Assembly (NCBI GenBank): GCA_045837725.1
Contig: JBEWZL010000179.1
Location: 372,001 to 436,000 of the forward strand
DNA length: 64,000 nt
From: Vermamoeba vermiformis
Lineage: Eukaryota > Tubulinea > Echinamoebida
Reading direction: 5' to 3'
Shown here one piece after another: positions 1 to 11,700 of the stretch. The notes below the pieces were generated by a model. It worked only from the letters and a program-made list of their open reading frames with translations, did no database searches and was not told the origin of the DNA. Both the position numbers and the translations under genes were made by a program. How positions within the stretch are numbered: the first letter of the stretch is position 1; each line of letters starts with the position of its first letter.

Positions 1-1
1 G

Positions 2-699
2 CCTATTCAAGACATGAGCCTCGAGCAGTTCAAACACACTATTGATGTGAACTTAGTAGGAGTATTTTTAATCACGCGAGAGGTAAGCATAAGCGGCACG
101 TGTCAAACTCAACAACACCCTACAATCATCGTTTAATTGACAGTTCATGAAACAACTCAAAGCACATGCTGATACATTGACACCCGAGCAAAAGTTGACC
201 ACGCACGCTAGTATTGGTACGAGAATATGTTAACAACTTAAATTGAGGTCAACGTGTTAATGCTCTTTGTAGCTATCATTGGCAGCACAGCGGGCAAGTT
301 TGGCGAGGCCAATCACATTGACTACAGTGCTAGCAAATCAGCACTCATGTACGGCTTCAATTATTCGCTGAAGAACGAGATCATCAGAATATTACCTCGT
401 GCGACTGTCAATGTTGTAGCACCTGGGTACGTCTACAAAGTAATTGTTTAGTATGAACAGCACTCATATCATACTGCAGTTGGGTCCGTACATCGATGGC
501 CGAAGAAGCTATTGCCCAAGGACTGCACTACAAAGCACTGCGTACCATGCCATTAGCTAAGGTCGCAACAGTTGAAGACTGTTCGAATGCAGTGTTGATG
601 GTCACTTCACCTGTGACTGGCGGTCATATGAGTGGCGTAGTACTATCAATTGATGGTGGTATGGAAGGTCGTGTGTTGCACGACTTCAGCCAGCAATAA
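2..699 (+). CDS. Short-chain dehydrogenase/reductase, C-terminal part
   Basis: The gene enters from the left edge, so its N-terminal nucleotide-binding glycine motif is outside the window. Exons are 2-82, 144-216, 273-426 and 480-699, and their phases join without a break. Visible family landmarks are the NAG-helix equivalent (DVNLVGVF), the serine strand (IIGSTAGK), the catalytic YxxxK as YSASK, the PGWV turn after the active site, and a C-terminal DGGM tail typical of classical SDRs. These enzymes reduce or oxidise carbonyl and hydroxyl groups with NAD(P)(H). The substrate cannot be told from what is here; 3-oxoacyl-ACP reductase-like enzymes have this tail. It ends about 70 bp before the next gene on the same strand. 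Confidence 0.88.
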
Positions 700-769
700 A
701 AGCACGTGACATCCAAAAAATTAAGACCCGTTGTCATTTTGTTTGGTATTATTTATTAAGTTAAACACC

Positions 770-1676
770 ATGGCTTCGTGGAGCTCGTATTTAGCCGATG
801 AAGTCGCTCTTCAAGTCGGAGCAACAGTGCTGACAAATCTGACTATGATCCCTGCGATCGTGCAGTCCGTGCGCAAGAGAACATTCTATGAACTAGCATT
901 ATTGTCGGCAACTATGTTCACTTCGATCATGTACCACATGGCGGATACAGTCAAGACAAAGATTTGGGGTATGTGAATTGATTTTTGCTGGCGCATAAAA
1001 ATTTTAAAATAATATGGACTATCAGTTAAAGCATTAGCTTTATGGTGATATCTGCCAAAATTATTTTAAATTATTTGGTTATTTTTGAGGGATTCCGTGT
1101 CAAGTATTCATTTTGTCTCGTAGGAATGACTCCTGGCAATTGGCATCGTTTGGACAACGTTTTCGCAATATTGTCTGCTCAAACTATGTTCATTCACTTC
1201 GCGGATTTCCAAACTCAAGAAGTCAACGAGCTTGTACGATGGATCTGCTTGTTCATCACTTTGTTCTTCCAAGTAAGCTTCATTAATTATTTAATAGCCT
1301 ATTTACACTTCATTAGGAACGTGGACCTTGGGTGGAGATGCATATGATTATTCCTATCGCCTTATCCATCTTAATGATGTTGGTCAAATTCGCCATTCAA
1401 CGACGCGTTCCTAAGTGCAACATCAACTTGTTATACGGCTCATTATTAGCACTCGTCGGTGTGTTCTTTTTCCACCGTGGATTGGATGATGACAATGACT
1501 GGTAAGGCTGTGCCATATAATCAAACCTAGTGTCTAACACGCGTTACAGGTTGCGATTAAATCACGGCTTGTGGCACTCGTTCATCGGATTGGCCACTTA
1601 TTTCTTTTTTAAATCGAAGAACAGTGATTTGAAGCACCGAAAACATCGTCACGGTGAGGCTAAGAAGGACGTGTAA
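770..1676 (+). CDS. TMEM8/myomaker-like (DUF3522) multi-pass membrane protein
   Basis: Exons are 770-968, 1124-1272, 1317-1501 and 1550-1676, giving a protein of about 219 residues. It has several hydrophobic segments and the hallmark polar motifs of the DUF3522/TMEM8 family: a conserved serine and histidine in SIMYHMAD, an LDNVFAI motif, and a C-terminal HGLWHSFIG with paired histidines. The family belongs to the CREST superfamily of membrane proteins that includes metal-dependent membrane hydrolases and the muscle fusion protein myomaker. Hydrolase activity here is inference from the conserved Ser/His/Asp residues. The start at 770 lies in a good context (acaccATGg). The last residues are basic and His-rich, presumably cytosolic. 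Confidence 0.8.
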
Positions 1677-1734
1677 TGTACAAATAATATTACATTTATT
1701 TACAGAACATTCTATGCACAATATATTACAATTG

Positions 1735-2766
1735 TTATATCTCGGTCATTTTGACCTTATCTGCCTCATTTTTGATATGCAGAACTACGTCTTTATCGTC
1801 TTTTTTACGATGAACTCGTGCTACGACACCCATTTTTGTCTTCGCAGCGGCAATGTACGGATTTTCAACAGGCTGACGAGCACTATGAAATAGGTTAGTT
1901 CCAAGCGAGTACTACTATATTTACATACACTGATGATGGCGGTGCTCTATTGAATGGTTTGTCACGCCCTCCAAATCGCAGTTGACCTGACTCTTTCTTG
2001 CCACTCAATCCACCACCTATGCAATATCCAATCATGTCAATACCCTATTATTACTTGCAATGACGGGCACTAATATACCTAGCCTTCGAGGCACCCAGCC
2101 TTTCATTACGCGTTCTCGCTCGTAGTCGACAAGGATCTGACTGCCATCGATCAAAATTTTGTTCGCGTCCTAATAATAGCAGTAAGTTAAATGCATATTA
2201 ATGTTCAGTATATTACCCTCCACGCTCGTTCAAATGACTTCTTATTGTCGTAAGTAATGAAGGCGTAGCCCTTCGAGTAGCCAGTCACTGCCAGTTTTAT
2301 TACATAAGTATTGACTCGTTATTATGGAATTATAAGCTTACCAATATCTCGTACTAGCCGTAAATGTACTATTTTGCCATATTTTTCGAATGTCTTGTGC
2401 AATGTCTCTTCGGTAGTGCGTGGATTTAGTCGGCCGACAAATAACGTCAAATATTCATCGCCAGTAATTTTTTTATCTTTCTTTGGATCATCTGTGCATA
2501 ACACAAGCAATTAATTTGTGCCTTGACAAGCATTATAATTTTAAAAAATAAAGGATAAAAAAAAATTTCTTATCATGCTTGGGATCGCGAGTTATTGTTT
2601 AATATTAATACATACATTTAGCTTTCATAGCACGTACAATGCCGTGGTCGTGCGGGTCGGTGTTGTTCGGATCTATGTTTCTCCAACCTGCTTGCACTGG
2701 GACATATTTCTCCTCGCCAGTATTATCTGGGTAGTCATAATTACTACCACCGCTGTATCTACTCAT
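1735..2766 (-). CDS. SNRNP35: U11/U12 snRNP 35 kDa protein (minor spliceosome)
   Basis: Six exons on the minus strand: 2766-2616, 2491-2342, 2287-2217, 2169-2079, 2016-1929 and 1882-1735, coding about 232 residues. The order of motifs matches the U11/U12-35K family: a short N-terminal region with [11 protein letters not shown], an RRM with TLFVGRLN (RNP2) and SKGYAFITY (RNP1), then the family-specific [11 protein letters not shown] followed by [16 protein letters not shown]. That last block separates it from U1-70K. The protein is part of the U11/U12 di-snRNP that recognises U12-type introns, so the organism probably retains the minor spliceosome. The C-terminus is short and basic, without the long RE/RD repeats of the human protein. 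Confidence 0.92.
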
Positions 2767-2921
2767 GAGTGCAGTTGTTGCATCCGCTTCACAAAAAAGA
2801 TGGAAAAAGACAAACCTATTCTGGCCTACCTAACTCGCACCTTACCGATTTGAACATTTATATAGACATTTATTCGATATAATTACATCATTTGCATTAT
2901 TTTATCGCAATTTTTTGCGGT

Positions 2922-3854
2922 TTAAGAGTTGTTTTTCAGTACTTTGACTTGTTTTCTGAATTTGTTTGGAGTGCTAAACGCTCTGCTTCGTAGGCCCTTT
3001 AAGTATTTAAACATGATAACAGAGAATGGAATATATGCTAATGCGAGTATCCAAGTCACCGCATAGCCCGCTGTAGATCTGGCGGCTGGATCCATCTCGG
3101 CTTGACTTTTAATCGATTGTATCAATAGATATAGCTCGGCAAATCCTAGCACAGGTTGTGTAAAAAAGAATAAGGTGTATCTATGTATATTAAAGTCAGT
3201 AGAAGCCCGTAAAGATGATTGATTAGATCGTGCGTACCGAATGTAAACAAGGAACGAAGGAGTCCAAGAATAAGAACCCAATTGATTTAAAGTATAGTAT
3301 AGGTATCTAATGGACTCTCCAGCACTCCAAATGATAATTGCAATGGGAAATGAGATCGCCTCTTGAACCTGCAAAAGGTTAAACTATGCGATCCGCAACG
3401 CTAAATTTATCTTGTTTTACTTACTTGAGCAACGTCCCAAGCAACAAATATTAACAATATTCTTGGTAATGTAATACCGAGGTGCCCTTTGATAGAGGAC
3501 TTGATCAGGCCAAACAAAGTGAACAGGATCTGAAAAAAATGTTTTTTAGAAAATTTAAATTTGTCTTTTAACGAGCTCACACAATGTTCATATGGTCTTG
3601 ATAATATATACATCAATATTGATATTTTTAAAATTACCTCGTGCAAGCTGGTCAATAACAGAAGTTTAAGAGGGAAATTGACGTCACCCCAAAAATCGAT
3701 AGGCGGGGTAATTAATGATTTAATTGATAAATATAATATCCATGCCCTAAATGAAAATAATATTAGCAAATCCTCAAACAGCACATCCGACAGCTTACCA
3801 ACCAAGGGTCAGAATTCCGTCATAAATGACGAAAAAGAATTGTTTGACTTTCAT
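2922..3854 (-). CDS. 3-hydroxyacyl-CoA dehydratase homologue (HACD/PHS1 family)
   Basis: Five exons on the minus strand (3854-3799, 3746-3638, 3529-3425, 3368-3238, 3180-2922) code 219 residues with about six membrane segments. Family landmarks are the first-helix GWAWILY, the second-helix block with LHEILFTLFGLIKSS, the IIWSAGESIRYLYY motif and IRYTLFFF. In yeast and animals this ER enzyme dehydrates 3-hydroxyacyl-CoA in very-long-chain fatty acid elongation, using a Tyr and a Glu seven residues apart. Here the Glu is present (in GFAEL), but the residue at the Tyr position, just before the conserved Pro, reads Gln (FTQPV). The copy may therefore be inactive or use another residue. The transcription start probably lies in the 980-bp spacer shared with the divergent APIP-like gene. 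Confidence 0.85.
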
Positions 3855-4155
3855 TATTGATACAAATATTCAAATGCGCCGTTTGAGGTCTATTTCGAAA
3901 TAAAGACTGACCCTGGTTGGTGCCGTCGATTTTCCTTAGCAACGAATGACGTCACAGGCTCACGTTGACGCCCTACGTAAGATAACGCACCTAAGGTAGA
4001 GTTCGTAGCAGGCATATCACAAAGAGATTCAACGTAAAAGCGCTGTGGTCCTAAACCTGAAATGACGAGCTCTTTTTTGTCAATCCACCTTCACCCTGAG
4101 CAGATTTTGTGCGGATAGCAAACCAACTTTCGCTACTAGCGTTTTGTCTCGGAAA

Positions 4156-4202
4156 GCGGGTAGCACAACGGTGACATTTTGAATAGTACAAATGCTACCC
4201 GC
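4156..4202. repeat. Inverted pair of the GCTACCCGC motif
   Basis: GCGGGTAGCA at 4156-4165 is the exact reverse complement of TGCTACCCGC at 4193-4202, with a 27-bp loop. It can form a short hairpin or a paired binding site. Confidence 0.75.
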
Positions 4203-4713
4203 CCTCTTCGTGTCGCTAACAAGCGGCTAGGTTTTAACTGGTAGAAAAGTAATAATAGATAAAAGATATTCCGTCAAATTACGCGCAATAGAACAGATGA
4301 GATGTTACTTGGGTAAAATATTTATTTAATTAAATATTTAATACACTGACATATCCTAAAAAAAACGGTGTTAGATTATTAGGTTTGAGACTGAATCCAA
4401 AATTCGAACTTACCCAGGTATTTGAGCACCTTGTATGTTTGCTTCAACCTTAATGAAAGCATATTATTAGGTATAATACAAAATTAAATTTGATTTTTTG
4501 CGTACTTTGAACATAATTTAATTTCGGCAGATGTGTCAGCTTCACTGGATGGAGTACTGCTGTGCGGACTTAGTTATTTTCCAACTCATATTTCAGGAAA
4601 AGTAGTAACATATTCACAACGGGCTAATAGGAAATAGCGATTCGCCTTCTGGGTGGTTTTGCTATCAGCTTTAACCAATTATCGCCCAACGCTAGCTTAT
4701 GCCCAATTAGCGG

Positions 4714-4800
4714 TGCTACCCGCATGAAACTGTTTGGTTTATTGGTTAATGCTACCCGCACCACAAAACCGTAGGTTTTATTGCCCAAATTCCTACCCGC
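4714..4800 (+). promoter_or_regulatory. Direct repeats of TGCTACCCGC just upstream of the APIP-like gene
   Basis: TGCTACCCGC occurs at 4714-4723 and 4750-4759, with a one-mismatch copy (TCCTACCCGC) at 4791-4800. The last copy lies about 40 bp before the likely start codon at 4837. Each is linked to a nearby GCCCAA. With the inverted pair at 4156-4202 there are five copies in one spacer. A transcription-factor binding site is the simplest reading. Confidence 0.5.
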
Positions 4801-4836
4801 ATGGCGGTGCTACCATTTTGTTTTTCCTTCAGGACA

Positions 4837-6121
4837 ATGAGCAACAACAGCGAAAACAATAAAAATAACACAAAAGAGGAAGAGTTGGATAATGAACATC
4901 CTCGTGTATTAATTCCTGAATTATGCAGACAGTTTTACCACCTTGGATGGGTCACTGGTACTGGCGGTGGAATTAGCATGAAATACAAGTATGAAAATTA
5001 TGAAATAGGATTATGCTAAACACGAGATGCTCTAAAAAACAAATCGAAGAATTTTAGAACGTCGATATTTTGCTAATAATTATTCTCTCGCATTCTTTAT
5101 TCAGTTTTGTCCGAACAATGCTCTAAATAATATGGCACTAACCGCGTTTTTATTATAAAATTATAGAAACAATTATTACATCGCTCCATCTGGAGTTCAG
5201 AAAGAACGGATCCAACCCGACGACATGTTCGTGTTGAACGAGTCTGAAGATGTATTAGCCAAGCCCATTAAGCCTTATAAACCATCACAGTGCACTCCGC
5301 TGTTTTTCAACGCCTACAAAATGCGCGATGTAAGTATTGCTCTTGGATCTGACGATAATTGCTTTACTACGGCATTCAATAGCCACCTCATACCTATCAT
5401 ATTAAATAATGTATTAATAACAATTCATTTTCGATACCTCAATAGGCTGCTGCCTGCATCCACACGCACTCGCAACACGCAGTCATGGTCACGCTGTTGT
5501 ACGAAAAGGACTTCAGAATTACTCACCAAGAAATGATTAAAGGTACGTACGAGTCGGCGATTGAATTAACGACGGACCGTTCTAATCAAGAGCCTGTCAT
5601 TACTTCATGTGCTTTAGTAGTGTGGATCTCGATGATCATACATATAGTGCAGCCTTCGTATTAACATCACTATACAGGCATTAAGAAGGGCTGGGGACCT
5701 AATGCCAAGAGCTTGCAGTACTACGACACAGTTGTCGTGCCAATCATTGAAAACACACCGCAAGAGATGGACTTGACAGATCGCATGGCCAAAGCAATGG
5801 AAGAGTATCCGGATGCTAACGCCGTATTGGTCAGGTAATACATGGAAATACACGTCACGTATCAGTTGTTTCCTATCTTTTGGAATTGTTCGGCGTACCA
5901 ATAGGAAATATCACTCAATTTCGATTTGTGCTAATCTGGGCTCACCCGTTATTTTTAGACGTCACGGTGTCTATGTTTGGGGACCTACTTGGGAACTCGC
6001 AAAGACTATGTGCGAGTGCTATGACTACTTGTTTGAAATTGCTGTCAAAATGAGACAAATGGGAATGGATCCGAACAAAGTACCCGAAAACTCGCCCTAC
6101 AAGGATGTGATGGACAAATAA
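4837..6121 (+). CDS. APIP: Methylthioribulose-1-phosphate dehydratase
   Basis: Exons 4837-4988, 5167-5329, 5446-5542, 5678-5834 and 5959-6121 code 243 residues. It is a class II aldolase-fold enzyme of the methionine salvage pathway (MtnB/APIP). Visible motifs are [10 protein letters not shown] near the N-terminus, [12 protein letters not shown], the zinc-binding IHTHS (His 111 and 113), HQEMIKG with the conserved Glu, and RRHGVYVWG carrying the third zinc His. Length agrees with animal APIP. An in-frame ATG at 4801 would add 12 residues; 4837 is preferred because the protein then begins with a typical polar tail, and the 4801 codon overlaps one of the promoter repeats. It probably acts in the cytosol. 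Confidence 0.93.
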
Positions 6122-6302
6122 ATCATCACCGGCGAACAAGGCGAATTTCAAATACTTCAGAGTACATAATTCTATACAATTACTAACTTTGTAAGAATTT
6201 AGAACGAGCTTCGGAAAAAAATCCGCGGCGGTGGAAAACTGGGGCGGAACCCAAAATAGACACAGCTCCGCTAAGGAACTCATTTTTGAATTGACAACAA
6301 CA

Positions 6303-8235
6303 ATGCAACCACAACAAGCAATACTGACCCCTCAACAACAGTTCATTAAGAGCCTCAGCCCTCGAGCTAAAGTCATCCTGCCAACAGATGCAGACTTTTC
6401 TCAAGCCAAAAAGATTTGGAACGCTCTGCACGACAAAGTTAATCCAGCTATGATTGTGCAAGTCGGAGGCGTATCCGATGTCGTGCAGACAGTCAAGTAC
6501 GCAAAATCAGGCAAGTTTTTTTGATCTTTGAAATTGTGAATTTAATCTTTAATAACCTGCGCTGTAATATAAATGCTTATAGTAATTATGATATTTTTTA
6601 GAAAATTTGAAGGTAGCACCTCGTTGCGGTGGTCACAGCGGTGCTGGATTCTCAACGGTCGAAGGAGGAATCGTCATTGACCTCCAACAAATGAAAGGTG
6701 AGCTCATACATAAGGCATTTTATGGTTTGATAGAGTTACAAGAGAAATTAATCTTCTAATGTCACTCCGTATTCCAAATTTGGATTCTAGAAGCGATCGT
6801 CAGATCACAAATGTTTTCATTCTCCTGACTCACGTTCGACATTATTTAGGAATTAAAATCGATCCAAAAGCTAAAACTGCTTGGGTTGAAGGAGGAACTC
6901 TTGGTCAGGATCTCGATCACGAAACTTCTTTCTATGGCTTGGCCACACCAATCGGTTAGTATCTATCCTATTCATTCTAATACAAGGCATAGTTTAAGAT
7001 ATTTGCGCAATAAAAGCCCTCTGCGGTCAAAAAGGAGTATGGTTACAAGTTACCTGTTAACACCTACATTTGTGCAGGCACTGTGTCCCACACAGGTGTG
7101 TTCGGTCTGGTTCTGGGTGGCGGCCAAGGACATCTCAGTCGATTATATGGATTGAGCGTTGATAACGTGCTCGACGCAACCATTGTATTGCACGACGGAT
7201 CTGTCAAGTACTGCTCGGAGCATGAAAATTCGGATCTATTCTGGGCAATTAGAGGAGCGGGCCCTAACTTCGGAGTTGTCACCTCACTCACCTTGCGTCT
7301 TCACGACTTGCCGAAGACCCATCAGAACATCCTGATCTACCCTCTGCCTATTGCAAAGCCCGTGATCCAGCACATTGTCGAGTACAGCAAAACTACTATG
7401 CCGCGTCAAATGAAGTAAGATCACATTGATAATCTCGCGACTGTTCACTAACACGATAATAGTATGCTTGGTTCGATTGTTAATAGCCCTCACGGTCCAG
7501 TTTTTGTAGCAACATTGCTGTACTTCGGATCTTACGAAGAAGCTGAAGCAGCCATTAAACCGATCAAGAACCTTGAAGTCAAGCCTGTAATGGAAGTTCC
7601 TCTTCAAGAGGTGCCCTACACTGCCGTTCAAAGTTCATACGACGACAAAGCCCCGCACCACTTGAAGTACTACTTGAAGGGCGGTCTCGTGAGTGATTTC
7701 ACTGACCAAGTGTTTGAAACTGCATTGCAACGCATGCAATCCGCCACCTCGCCAACTACTGGTATGTGCGCGCTAACTTAAGTTAGTTAAACTGTTGTTA
7801 ATCTTTGTCTCCCGTAGCAATTCTGATGCAAGTTCTCGGAGGTGCTATCAATGACAAGACCCCTGACTCGGTCGCTTATCCAGGTCGAGGCGAAGCATTT
7901 GCTTTTGACATTGTGACATCTTGGAACGACGAGGATGGTAAGATTTCATCGTGTAATCCTTGCCTCACGCGCGCCGCTAACCAATGAATATTTTAGATGC
8001 CAAGCATATCGCATGGACCAAAGAGACCTACAAATTGTTCCAAGAAGCAGGCTGCTATTATTCCGTCTATTCGAACTTTATTGGAGCTGCAGATGATGCA
8101 CGTGACACGCAACGAATTAGCAGGGCTTTCGGCGGCAACTTGGACAGACTTCGACAAATCAAAGCTAAATATGACCCCGATAACTACTTCTCGCACAATA
8201 TCAACGTGGCTCTTCCTCCAAATGCAATCAACTAA
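6303..8235 (+). CDS. FAD-linked oxidase, berberine-bridge-like (PCMH domain)
   Basis: Seven exons (6303-6510, 6602-6697, 6850-6954, 7078-7414, 7463-7761, 7818-7937, 7997-8235) code 467 residues. The first intron is GC-AG (AG|GCAAGT), supported by phase and by continuity of the protein. The FAD-binding half has the flavinylation motif RCGGHSG (His 81) and GVFGLVLGGGQG. The C-terminal BBE segment is recognised by the ending YDPDNYFSHNINV. Members oxidise alcohols, sugars or alkaloids while FAD is bound through His, often also through Cys. Here the expected second Cys (GTC-type position) reads GTVSHTG, so a single covalent link is likely. No signal peptide is seen with this start. An in-frame ATG at 6231 exists and would add 24 residues. 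Confidence 0.88.
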
Positions 8236-8395
8236 TGTATACAGCTGCCATCCGGAGTTACCGTAAATTTTTGGTCTGTTTCAAACGCAAGATACAAAAT
8301 TAAACATGTCGATTTGTAATTCTTTTTATTATTGCGGAACGATTCAATAACGTAAATTGAGCAGCGGGTCAATTTGTCATTTAGAATTGTTCACG

Positions 8396-8622
8396 GGGAG
8401 GCGTATAAGTTCCGTCGGTCTTAGAAAAAAAACCTACATTATTTTTAAGACCTACGCCGCGTCGGTTTGTAGGTTTTTTAAATTTTGATCCAAGGCTCAG
8501 TAGCATCCCCATGGTCCATACGGCCTATTTCCGGTTTGGGTAAAACCTACAAACCGACCCGGCGTCGGTCCTCAAAATAATGTAGGTTTTTTTCTAAGAC
8601 CGACGGAACTTATACGCCTCCC
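8396..8622. mobile_element. Foldback MITE, 227 bp, with 8-bp target duplication
   Basis: The ends are inverted repeats beginning GGGAGGCGTATAAG. The arms pair over roughly 80 bp with few mismatches, around a central unpaired part of about 60 bp near 8480-8545. The element is flanked by perfect 8-bp direct repeats, TGTTCACG at 8388-8395 and 8623-8630, the expected target-site duplication. There is no coding capacity. Each arm also contains a secondary inverted motif (AACCTACAAACCGAC and its reverse complement). An 8-bp duplication fits hAT, P or Merlin transposases; the terminus is not the usual hAT CA(G)GG, so the superfamily is left open. It sits between the FAD oxidase stop and the leishmanolysin promoter; the rest of that 470-bp spacer shows nothing. 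Confidence 0.9.
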
Positions 8623-8706
8623 TGTTCACGTGCTTTTTCAAACTCCCTTTCGAACATTTGTTATTTTTGAACTTTAACCGCACAGCAAGTCCACAGGAGG
8701 ATTACG

Positions 8707-11700
8707 ATGTACAAAAGTATCGTCCTTGGGCTTTGCCTCATCGTTGCGCTTGTCTATGCGCACGAGGGCAAAAGTCACCACTGCATTCACGATGAGCTCG
8801 AAGTGAATGAAGGACGCAGCGCTATGGAATTTGAATTTATGAAGAATCCTAGCTCAAAAGATCAACGTGCTATTCAGCAAACTAACGCACCACCTCATGA
8901 TTACATGCGAACGAAGCTTGAGCCGGTGTTAGATGCTGATCCCAACACCTGTTACAGAGCGGGAGACGTTGTTCAAACTAGAAGTGGCCAGTCATATACA
9001 TGCACGCAGAGTGATATTATGTCGACCAATAAGCGCCAATACGTTATTGATATCGCCAACGAAGCACTTGCAATTCTATCTGAAACTTTGAAGGTAGTTC
9101 GATTGGCTTCATTAACTATTCCAACCACAACATGTGGATCAGCACCAGGTAATTTTTGCGTATTATTACAGCTATAATATCAAAAATAAGTGGATTAAAT
9201 AATGTCAGTTGTGAAAATCCGTTTCAAAAATCGGTGGAGATATAATTTACAGAAATCGAAATAATTTAGTTCATGCTTTAAATATGACTTATAATTTACT
9301 ATTTATTACGAGCCACTCATAATTTTTCATTAGTTAAGGCCATTACTATTAGCTTGTATTTTTCAATGCAGTTTTAATCTTTAATCACTCAATAATATAA
9401 TACTACGTATAAATAATAATATGCACACTATAATTGTGCATAAAAATGGTTATTACGTTATGCTAGCGTGTACCGCCAAGCTAACGGAGCGGATTCCTTC
9501 TGTAGAATGTACTAATCCTTATTATAATATAGGTGTTACCGTGCCTGATGCATACAAGAACGGAGGTGTTACTGGAATTGATTTCGTTCTCTTCTTGACA
9601 GCACGCCCGATCCCATCAACCAGCTCGACCTCGCAAGTTCTGGCTTATGCTTCCTCTTGCTGGGCTACGCTGTAAGACTTCGAAATTAGTATATGTATGC
9701 ATTATACTAAACATTGCTGGTGACAGGTACGGCCGCTCTATTGCTGGTCACGCCAACTTCAATCCATCTGCGCTCGATCTCGATCCAGCTTCTCGCAGAC
9801 GCCAAGTGGCTGTAGCGTTACACGAAATTACTCACGCACTTGGTTTCAGCTCAGGAAAGTTCGGAGACTTCATTCGTTGGGTCAATGCCACTGCTTATCA
9901 GAGCATCGACATTTCGGAGGTTTATCTGCAGACTACTTTGCCTGGCTGGAAGAGCGCCTCGTTCATCAAGTCACCTAATGTAGTGGCATTCGTACAAAAG
10001 CACTTTGGTTGCGATACTCTGCCTGGTGTAAGTAGTTCAGCGATTTTTTTGCGGATTTGCGAATTGAAAATTTTTCCTCGTGTTACAAAGATCGTCTTGA
10101 TGCTACACTATATTATTATCAATATTATGAACCTTCTTCTCTCGATTGCTAATGTTATCACCCCAGGCTGAAATCGAGGACGGTGGTGGCGGAGGTACCG
10201 CTGGATCTCACTGGGAAAAGCGTACATTCAACAACGAGTACATGACTGGCAGTGAAGTCGAGTGGTCTGTATTTAGTCCACTTACCCTCGCTTATTTTGC
10301 GGACTCTGGTTGGTATCAGATTGACGACACGAAAGCGCAGGCTTTGGTCTGGGGTATAAACCAGGTACGCGGAAAATTTTACAAATTTAAGAAATCATAC
10401 TCCGGTGGTATATAAATTAAGCCCATAGTATGACTCGGGAGTTAAGAAATTGAGTAACGGTCAGAAAATTATTGCGTTGTGGATCAAGTATTAAAACCCT
10501 TACAAATTGTTTAACTTCTATTAATTTTATCGATTTTGCTCGTGGATTATACGAAACTAATATTAGTACTGACTGCTTAATGCTCCCAAAATTTATTTCT
10601 GCTTCTTATTACGCGGATCATTTCACTCGATCGCGAACCAAACAGTCAACTAATAATCGCTAAATAGGGCTGTAATTTTGCGATGAAGCAGTGCTTAACA
10701 GGCAACTGGCCAACAGGCGGCGGATACCTCTGTCAAAAGAGTACGACAGGTGCATCCGATCCCACCTTTGACCGCGTTGGTTACGGCATTTGCAACTACG
10801 TTACATATTCATCGCCATTGCCCGCTCAGTTCCAGTAAGTATCTAGGACTGGTTGTGAGTTTGAGGAGTGATTAGTGGTTTAATGATGTTAATTCCTATG
10901 CTATACATCGAACACTCGAGTCGCGACACTTGGGTGTTGTGATAAAAATGTACCAAACTGAAATATAACCACTAATTCATTCTTCAAATTATTTTTTAGC
11001 TTTTAGCACAAAGCAAAAGCCCTAGAAATTTTTCTTTTGTATCATGGATCGTGATCTAATTATTGTCCGTAGGAACATTCCTGGCCAGCCTTCAGACGGA
11101 GGTGCGAGTCAATTGGCCGATTATTGCACGTACATTCAATACAACACACTGTGCACCAGTCAGCCCAGCGACTCCAGCGTGTTAAACACCGCTGAACAGT
11201 ACTGCGACACGTGTCGTGTGTTCCAAGCCAACTTGGGTTCAGTCGTCAACAAGAACTCGTGCTACAACATCACTTGTGCTGCGGACGATGATTTGCGCGT
11301 GCAAGTCGAGAGTATTTGGTACAAGTGCCCCATTGACGGTGGTTCAGTTCAGCCGTACAACTTTGAAGGCTCTATTGATTGCGAACCAGTACGTGTCGTG
11401 CTCATACAAATTTATTACTGTTTATTGATCCTCATATTTTTGCCACAGAAAGCAGCTGCTATTCTCTGTCCTCAAGTCGCGTTGCAACCCGCTGATTTGT
11501 GGCCTGTCTACGACAGTATTGACCCGACGAGCGGTGGTCCTGGCATCAACGTCACTATTAAGGGTATGAGTATATTGACATAGCCTTATTATTTATTTGA
11601 GTACTAATACGCGAAAATCAGGCAGCAACTTGAGCAAGGTCACGGCTATCAAGATCGGTCCTGGCATTTCAACCAGCGTGACAGTCGTTTCTGACACTGA

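Larger units (their letters stand above)
3855..4836. other. Divergent spacer, about 980 bp, no gene recognised
   Basis: This spacer separates two divergently transcribed genes. No open frame in it has recognisable protein similarity. It holds five copies of a 10-bp GC-rich motif (annotated separately) and a poly-A/T-rich stretch around 4260-4520. Confidence 0.6.

Noticed and set aside
9421-9532. An upstream extension of leishmanolysin exon 2 starting at an in-frame ATG
   Set aside because: Splicing 9148/9533 gives correct phase and a continuous family match; the extension has none and reads through a typical AT-rich intron.
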